Shown here one piece after another: positions 6,303 through 9,809 of a stretch of DNA of 9,809 nucleotides; within the stretch, counting starts at the first letter, position 1, and the number at the start of each line of letters is the position of its first letter. Where the stretch lies: assembly GCA_947447095.1 (NCBI GenBank), contig CANFIL010000051.1, forward strand, positions 1-9,809. The letters run 5' to 3'. Origin of the DNA: Actinomycetota bacterium (GTDB lineage: Bacteria > Actinomycetota > Actinomycetes > S36-B12 > UBA5976). The translations under genes and the position numbers were made by a program. The notes beneath the pieces are model-generated. The model searched no databases. It was not told the origin of the DNA and was given only the letters and a program-made list of their open reading frames with translations.

Positions 6303-7376
6303 CTATTTCTTAAATGCTGGCAGCACGTGATCAATGAACAACTGGATACTCTTGCGCTTTTGTTCATAGTTCATGTGGCTATCCACCCAGATACTGAATT
6401 CATCGTATCCAAGGGCTTCGTAGGCTTTGAGGCGAACGATGATTTCATCAGGTGTTCCGACAAGCATGTTTTTGCGCATTGCTTCAGCGGCGTATTGCGG
6501 GTTGGCTGCACGTTCCTCGTCAGTGATTGGCTCAATAAAGCCATCCTTGATCGGGCGGTCGTTCTTGAACCACTTCATGAAGTAGTGGAAGAACTCTTCG
6601 ATGTTGCGCGATCCTTCTTGGAGCTCTTCTTCGGTTTCTGCGCAATACGCGTGCATCAGAATCATGATTTCGGGCCGTGGCTTATCTGGATGTTCAGCAC
6701 ATGCTGAGTTGAACTTTTCCATCAAGTTAGCGGCTTCGTTGTCACCCATTGACAGTGGCGTTACCTGGACGTTGCAATTATTCGCGACAGCAAAGGCATG
6801 AGTATTCGGGTCGCGAGCCGCGATCCACATCGGTGGGTATGGCTGTTGAATTGGGCGAGGCACCGCTGTCGTCGATGGGAACTGCCAGTACGTGCCGTCG
6901 TGGGCGTAATTTCCTTCGAGCACGCCTTGTGTTGCAGGCACCAGTTCACGCATCCTCAGGCCAGCATCCCACGCGAGGTCGGTCTTTCGGGTATCTCCGG
7001 TAAAGCTTGCTTCGTTTGGGAACTGGCGATCGTATTCAAAGTTGTAGGCGCCACGAGCAATACCAACTTCGACACGGCCATTGCTCATCACATCAAGCTG
7101 ACCGATTTCGCCAGCCAAACGAATGGGGTTATAGAACGGAGCAATGACTGTTCCCGTACCTAATCGAATCGTTGAAGTGATGCTGGCTAAATAGGCAAGT
7201 GACACAAATGCGTTCGGAGACACAGTGAATTCCATGGCATGGTGTTCGCCGATCCATACTTTGTCGAAACCACCACGTTCGGCGAGCAAAGTGAGTTCGG
7301 TCAGCTCCTCTTGAAGTTGACGATGCGAAATGCTGTCGTCGTAACGCTCCACCTGGTGAAAGATTGAGAACTTCAT
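6303..7376 (-). CDS. Luciferase-like flavin-dependent monooxygenase (LLM class)
   Basis: 357 residues. The N-terminus is of the bacterial luciferase type: MKFSIFHQVE, then GFDKVWIGEHH (36-46), RLGTGTVIAPFYNPIRLAGE (71-90), and MSNGRVEVGIARGAY (97-111). The EHH at 44-46 corresponds to the catalytic histidines of LuxA (His44/His45). The reactive LuxA cysteine position is Ala107 here. A TIM-barrel fold using reduced FMN and oxygen is expected; an F420-dependent reaction is less likely but not excluded. The ATG at 7376 has a strong ribosome site, GGAGG, 6 bases upstream, and overlaps the hydrolase stop as ATGA. Being coupled to the hydrolase and followed by the dehydrogenase, it probably performs the oxygenation that yields their substrates. 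No flavin reductase is adjacent. It should not be called luciferase, as there is no LuxB partner. Confidence 0.9.
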   Translation of the reverse strand: MKFSIFHQVERYDDSISHRQLQEELTELTLLAERGGFDKVWIGEHHAMEFTVSPNAFVSLAYLASITSTIRLGTGTVIAPFYNPIRLAGEIGQLDVMSNGRVEVGIARGAYNFEYDRQFPNEASFTGDTRKTDLAWDAGLRMRELVPATQGVLEGNYAHDGTYWQFPSTTAVPRPIQQPYPPMWIAARDPNTHAFAVANNCNVQVTPLSMGDNEAANLMEKFNSACAEHPDKPRPEIMILMHAYCAETEEELQEGSRNIEEFFHYFMKWFKNDRPIKDGFIEPITDEERAANPQYAAEAMRKNMLVGTPDEIIVRLKAYEALGYDEFSIWVDSHMNYEQKRKSIQLFIDHVLPAFKK

Positions 7377-8218
7377 GAATGACCTCCCGAGTCGGCTCTG
7401 AGAACAGTTTGGCGGATGATGTCGGTGACTGTCTGGGGAGCTGTCAGGCTCATCATGTGACGTTGGTCGCTTAGAACAACCGCGGTTCCATGTGGTGCAA
7501 GGGCTGCCATCGTTTCAGACATCGCAGGAGTTGAATTGGGGTCGCCATCACCGGTGGCAAATGTTGCAGGGACCTCTAGGGTCGCAATCGTTTCATTTTG
7601 GGCGTCATCAGCTGTTGCGAAAACCATGTAGGCATTTGCGTAACCTGCTGGGTTAACGCTCTCGAGAAGTTGGCGAGACAGCGCCTCGGCCTCGGGGTAG
7701 AGCGTTTCTTCGGGCAATCCAAACCAGCGCTCGAGTGTTTGGTCAATCTTCATGACGCCATGGTCAGCCAAGTCGTGGGCTCGGCGCAACACGGGCGCTC
7801 GCTGTTCTTCGGTGCGGTCATAGACCGAGTTCAACACTGTAATCGATGACGCTCGATGAGAGTGATGAATACCGAAGTCCAGTGCGACCAGTCCGCCCAT
7901 TGAGTGTCCAGCGACATGGGCAGAGTCAATGTTGAGTTCGGTTAACAGTGCGACGAGTTGTGCGGTGAAGTCCGGCAACGAAACTGCATCCGGCTTCGCA
8001 GGTGTCAGTCCATGTCCCCACATGTCATATGGAATGACGAAGAACTCTTGCATGAGCCCATTGACTTGAGGAGCCCAATAAGCCTGCTGCATTCCAACAC
8101 CGTGAATGAGAACAATTGGCGCATGCTTGCTCGAGCTATTGCCGAAAGCACTCCACGCAGTTCCCTCTGTGGTCGTGCCTGACGACACTGCGGGGGGAAG
8201 CGCGAAGATGTTGGTCAT
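7373..8218 (-). CDS. Alpha/beta-fold hydrolase
   Basis: 281 residues with a complete catalytic triad: nucleophile S106 in AGHSMGG, probable acid D226 (or D224) in ATGDGDP, and H254 in DQRHMMS. The oxyanion loop is IVLIHGVGMQQAYW (35-48), followed by the YDMWGHG strand-turn (64-70). A lid region lies around 140-205. It has no signal peptide, so it is cytosolic. The family covers ester, C-C bond, lactone and carbamate hydrolases; the sequence alone does not choose. It begins 15 bases after the PF06684 gene and its TGA overlaps the monooxygenase ATG, so the two are translationally coupled. A RutD-like or enol-lactonase-like role, hydrolysing the product of the monooxygenase, is an attractive inference. 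The ATG at 8218 has no clear ribosome site, so translation probably depends on coupling from upstream. Confidence 0.9.
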   Translation of the reverse strand: MTNIFALPPAVSSGTTTEGTAWSAFGNSSSKHAPIVLIHGVGMQQAYWAPQVNGLMQEFFVIPYDMWGHGLTPAKPDAVSLPDFTAQLVALLTELNIDSAHVAGHSMGGLVALDFGIHHSHRASSITVLNSVYDRTEEQRAPVLRRAHDLADHGVMKIDQTLERWFGLPEETLYPEAEALSRQLLESVNPAGYANAYMVFATADDAQNETIATLEVPATFATGDGDPNSTPAMSETMAALAPHGTAVVLSDQRHMMSLTAPQTVTDIIRQTVLRADSGGHS

Positions 8219-8233
8219 AGGTTCACGCAGAAA

Positions 8234-8824
8234 CTAGCTCTGGGTGTCGCCGAGTTCTTCGAGGTCTTGGTAGCGGTTACCAATTCGGTGATGTGGACGT
8301 CCGCCAATTGAGGCGCCAAGAGCGACAACAATTTCATCGGGCGCAGGAGCGTCAACAATTGAGAACTGAATAGTGAGGTAGTGCGAACGTGCACCCTCAT
8401 CAAGTTTGTGCATCAGTGGAATCTGGATTGCGCAGTTTGGTCCACTACGGATGTTGGTGAATGACAAGTAGCTCGTTGCTCCAACAGCCTTGCGGTAGTG
8501 GTTGCCGAAACGAAGAGTGTGGATCAGCGCAGATGCGTGTTCAACTTCACCGGATGTGCCAACGACGGCTGCTTTGCCGTAGCCCTCGACTGCTTCGCCG
8601 CCACCTGTCATCTTGAGAATTTCGGCGGTCAGAATTTCGCCAAGTTGTGGGGCCAAGTCATGGATTTCTGGCTTGAGATCTTCGACGTAGCCACGTCCTG
8701 CCCATGGGTTCGTAATTACGGCCGCGGCAGCAAACATTCGAAGTGGCGTCTCGGCAGCTTTGCCACCTTCGATACGCGTTTCTTCAGTGAAAGTGACGAG
8801 CTTGCGGATCTGAATCTGTGACAT
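8234..8824 (-). CDS. Amino acid synthesis family protein (PF06684/DUF1185)
   Basis: 196 residues from the ATG at 8824, chosen because GAGGGAG lies 5 bases upstream; a TTG 6 codons earlier (8842) would lie before this site and is less likely. Recognisable family blocks are IRKLVTFTEETRIEGG (6-21), AVITNPWAGRGY (35-46), GKAAVVGTSGEVEHASALIH (83-102), SGPNCAIQIPLMHK (127-140) and GGRPHHRIGNRYQDL (174-188). A structure of a family member shows a Bacillus-chorismate-mutase-like fold, and the name 'amino acid synthesis' rests on that and on context, not on a known reaction. It is the first gene of the operon. Here the context (monooxygenase, hydrolase, aldehyde dehydrogenase) points to degradation rather than synthesis. 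The fold is shared in outline with YjgF/RidA proteins, which suggests enamine or imine chemistry as a hypothesis. Family assignment strong, function unknown. Confidence 0.88.
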   Translation of the reverse strand: MSQIQIRKLVTFTEETRIEGGKAAETPLRMFAAAAVITNPWAGRGYVEDLKPEIHDLAPQLGEILTAEILKMTGGGEAVEGYGKAAVVGTSGEVEHASALIHTLRFGNHYRKAVGATSYLSFTNIRSGPNCAIQIPLMHKLDEGARSHYLTIQFSIVDAPAPDEIVVALGASIGGRPHHRIGNRYQDLEELGDTQS

Positions 8825-8860
8825 GGAGTCTCCCTCGAGCAAGACGGTGATTTCCTTGAC

Positions 8861-8888
8861 TTTATCGCAGACAAGTAGCCAATTTCAG
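8861..8888 (-). promoter_or_regulatory. Weak candidate promoter of the catabolic operon
   Basis: On the minus strand CTGAAA (8888-8883) and GATAAA (8866-8861) are 16 bases apart, with TGC just before GATAAA as an extended -10. Each hexamer matches the sigma-70 consensus at 4 of 6 positions. It lies about 37 bases before the ATG of the first operon gene, in the only gap upstream of the operon. Confidence 0.3.
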
Positions 8889-8935
8889 CGCCGTTAGCCC
8901 ATTGTGACCCGTCTAACGTTGCGTGTGCTGGCGCT
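8887..8935. repeat. Nested inverted repeats after the nuclease gene
   Basis: AGCGCC (8887-8892) pairs with GGCGCT (8930-8935), and inside it CGTTAG (8892-8897) pairs with CTAACG (8913-8918). The stem is interrupted on one side by about 11 bases. It lies directly downstream of the minus-strand metallo-beta-lactamase gene. It may act as a terminator or processing structure, although no T-run follows. Confidence 0.3.
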
Positions 8936-8937
8936 AT

Positions 8938-9809
8938 TTAGGAGATCGCAACTTCTTCATTGGGCTTAGGAACAATGGCATTCCAGTCCAAGTCACTGTG
9001 TAAGCGTTTTGCAAATGCTTCAGCTGATTTTGGCTCTCCGTGTACGACATAGACAGCATGTGGCTTTGCGGTACTTTCGAGCCACTTGGTGAGTTCATCA
9101 CCGTCCGCATGGACAGAGAACGCTTCGACTTTCCTAATTTCAGCGCGTACTGGCACGGACTCGCCATGAATGGTCACTGACTCCTGACCGTCTGCAAGTT
9201 GACGCCCACGAGTTCCAATCGCTTGGTATCCCACCAACAGAATTGTGTTCTTTTCCACCGGCAGAAGTTGGGCAAGGTGATGAACTACACGGCCGCCGCT
9301 TGCCATTCCGCTAGCAGACACAATGATGCTTGGTCCGTGAATGTCGTTAAGGCTCTTTGATTCTTCTACGGTACGCATCTCGTGAAGTTCGCCCGCATCG
9401 AATGGATCGCGACCTTGCCAATTATTGGCAACGTCTTCACGGATTTCAGGAGCGTGGGCGTCGATTGCCTCACGGTAATACTTCAGTGACGTCAAAGCCA
9501 TAGGGGAGTCAACGTAGATAGGTAGATGCGGGATTTCATTCGCTTCAGCAAGTTCGCGGAGTTTCATCAAGATGACTTCGGTTCGATCTACAGCGAATGC
9601 TGGGATCAAAATTGTGCCGCCGCGTTGTGCCGTTTGATTGATGGCATCTGCGAAATCTGACGTGGGATTTTCATGAACGCGGTCACCGTATGTCGACTCG
9701 GTTACTACGGCGTCAAAAGGTCCTGCAGGAATTGCGTCAGGCGGTACCAGTGAAGGATGTTGCGGCCGACCCAAGTCGCCCGTAAAGAGCAGTCGCTTAT
9801 CGTCGGCAG
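8938..9809 (-). CDS. Beta-CASP/RMMBL metallo-beta-lactamase-fold RNase-like protein (5' partial)
   Basis: Only the C-terminal 289 residues are in the window; the frame is open through base 9809, where it reads DDKRLLFTGDLGRPQHP. The TTG at 9774 is internal, not the start. Visible motifs are the metal-ligand Asp in FTGDLGR, beta-CASP motif A in VTESTYGDR, VDSPMA, SASGMASGGRVVHHL, and then the RMMBL domain. RMMBL has the two His-containing motifs FSVHAD and YVVHGE expected of the CPSF-73/TTHA0252-like group. The HxHxDH motif would lie upstream of the window. Members of this group are zinc-dependent endo- or exoribonucleases, full length about 450-470 residues. The gene ends 113 bases before the operon start and is separated from it by the nested repeats, so it is probably a separate transcription unit. 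Family call very sure; exact RNA substrate unknown. Confidence 0.92.
   Translation of the reverse strand, partial: ADDKRLLFTGDLGRPQHPSLVPPDAIPAGPFDAVVTESTYGDRVHENPTSDFADAINQTAQRGGTILIPAFAVDRTEVILMKLRELAEANEIPHLPIYVDSPMALTSLKYYREAIDAHAPEIREDVANNWQGRDPFDAGELHEMRTVEESKSLNDIHGPSIIVSASGMASGGRVVHHLAQLLPVEKNTILLVGYQAIGTRGRQLADGQESVTIHGESVPVRAEIRKVEAFSVHADGDELTKWLESTAKPHAVYVVHGEPKSAEAFAKRLHSDLDWNAIVPKPNEEVAIS

Larger units (their letters stand above)
4822..8824 (-). other. Probable four-gene catabolic operon
   Basis: In transcription order: PF06684-family protein (8824-8234), alpha/beta hydrolase (8218-7373), luciferase-like monooxygenase (7376-6303), aldehyde dehydrogenase (6294-4822). Gaps are 15 bases, a 4-base ATGA overlap, and 8 bases, so co-transcription and translational coupling are very likely. 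No flavin reductase, transporter or regulator is in the cluster, so reduced FMN must come from elsewhere. Confidence 0.8.

Noticed and set aside
4802..6313. Several frames of 62-127 codons overlapping the aldehyde dehydrogenase gene on both strands
   Set aside because: The dehydrogenase frame has every catalytic motif and normal length; the others are Arg/Cys/Ser-rich shadows.
6327..7163. Plus-strand frames of 66-126 codons inside the monooxygenase gene
   Set aside because: Antisense to a complete, well-conserved gene, with no supporting start signals.
6303..7376. Calling the monooxygenase a bioluminescence luciferase
   Set aside because: No LuxB, LuxCDE or flavin reductase is present and the LuxA reactive Cys is Ala.
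8498..8821. 107-codon plus-strand frame opposite the PF06684 gene
   Set aside because: Antisense shadow; the minus-strand frame carries the family motifs and a good ribosome site.
4822..8824. Calling the operon a Rut pyrimidine-degradation cluster
   Set aside because: The monooxygenase N-terminus is LuxA-like rather than RutA-like, and RutB, RutC, RutE, RutF and the transporter RutG are absent; only the logic is similar.

Overview
The window looks like chromosomal DNA from a bacterium, most likely a small-genome, moderate-GC actinobacterium. This is an inference from three things: short spot counts of about 45-50% G+C with tightly packed genes, a LuxR-type response regulator paired with an unusual HisKA_3-like sensor, and a probable leaderless gene. 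No rRNA or other marker gene fixes the lineage. I see no tRNA, rRNA, CRISPR array, insertion sequence or phage gene.

Layout. (1) Positions 1-1982, plus strand: the 3' part of a large surface-type protein built of about a dozen GLUG-like beta-helix repeats and ending in an OmpA-like domain. Its 5' end lies outside the window. (2) 2017-4382, minus strand: a two-component pair, response regulator first, then a polytopic membrane sensor kinase of atypical sequence. A 10-bp inverted repeat covers the junction between the kinase and the surface gene. (3) 4383-4477: a 95-bp divergent intergenic region with a perfect 18-bp palindrome. To its right is yjdM (phnA family, zinc ribbon) on the plus strand, probably leaderless. 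(4) 4822-8824, minus strand: a compact four-gene operon. In transcription order it encodes a PF06684 'amino acid synthesis' family protein, an alpha/beta hydrolase, a luciferase-like flavin monooxygenase and an aldehyde dehydrogenase. (5) 8938-9809, minus strand: the C-terminal part of a beta-CASP/RMMBL metallo-beta-lactamase-fold ribonuclease-like protein, cut by the window end.

How the genes may work together. The two-component pair may respond to a membrane or envelope signal. The 18-bp palindrome next to it is a natural candidate for its DNA target, controlling itself and/or yjdM; this is inference. The four-gene operon reads as a catabolic module: oxygenation or cleavage by the flavin enzyme, hydrolysis by the alpha/beta hydrolase, and oxidation of a released aldehyde by the dehydrogenase. 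The PF06684 protein would play an unknown accessory or catalytic part. Its composition resembles the Rut pyrimidine pathway (monooxygenase, hydrolase, YjgF-type protein, aldehyde-handling enzyme), but the members are different families, so the substrate is unknown. It is the most interesting system in the window.
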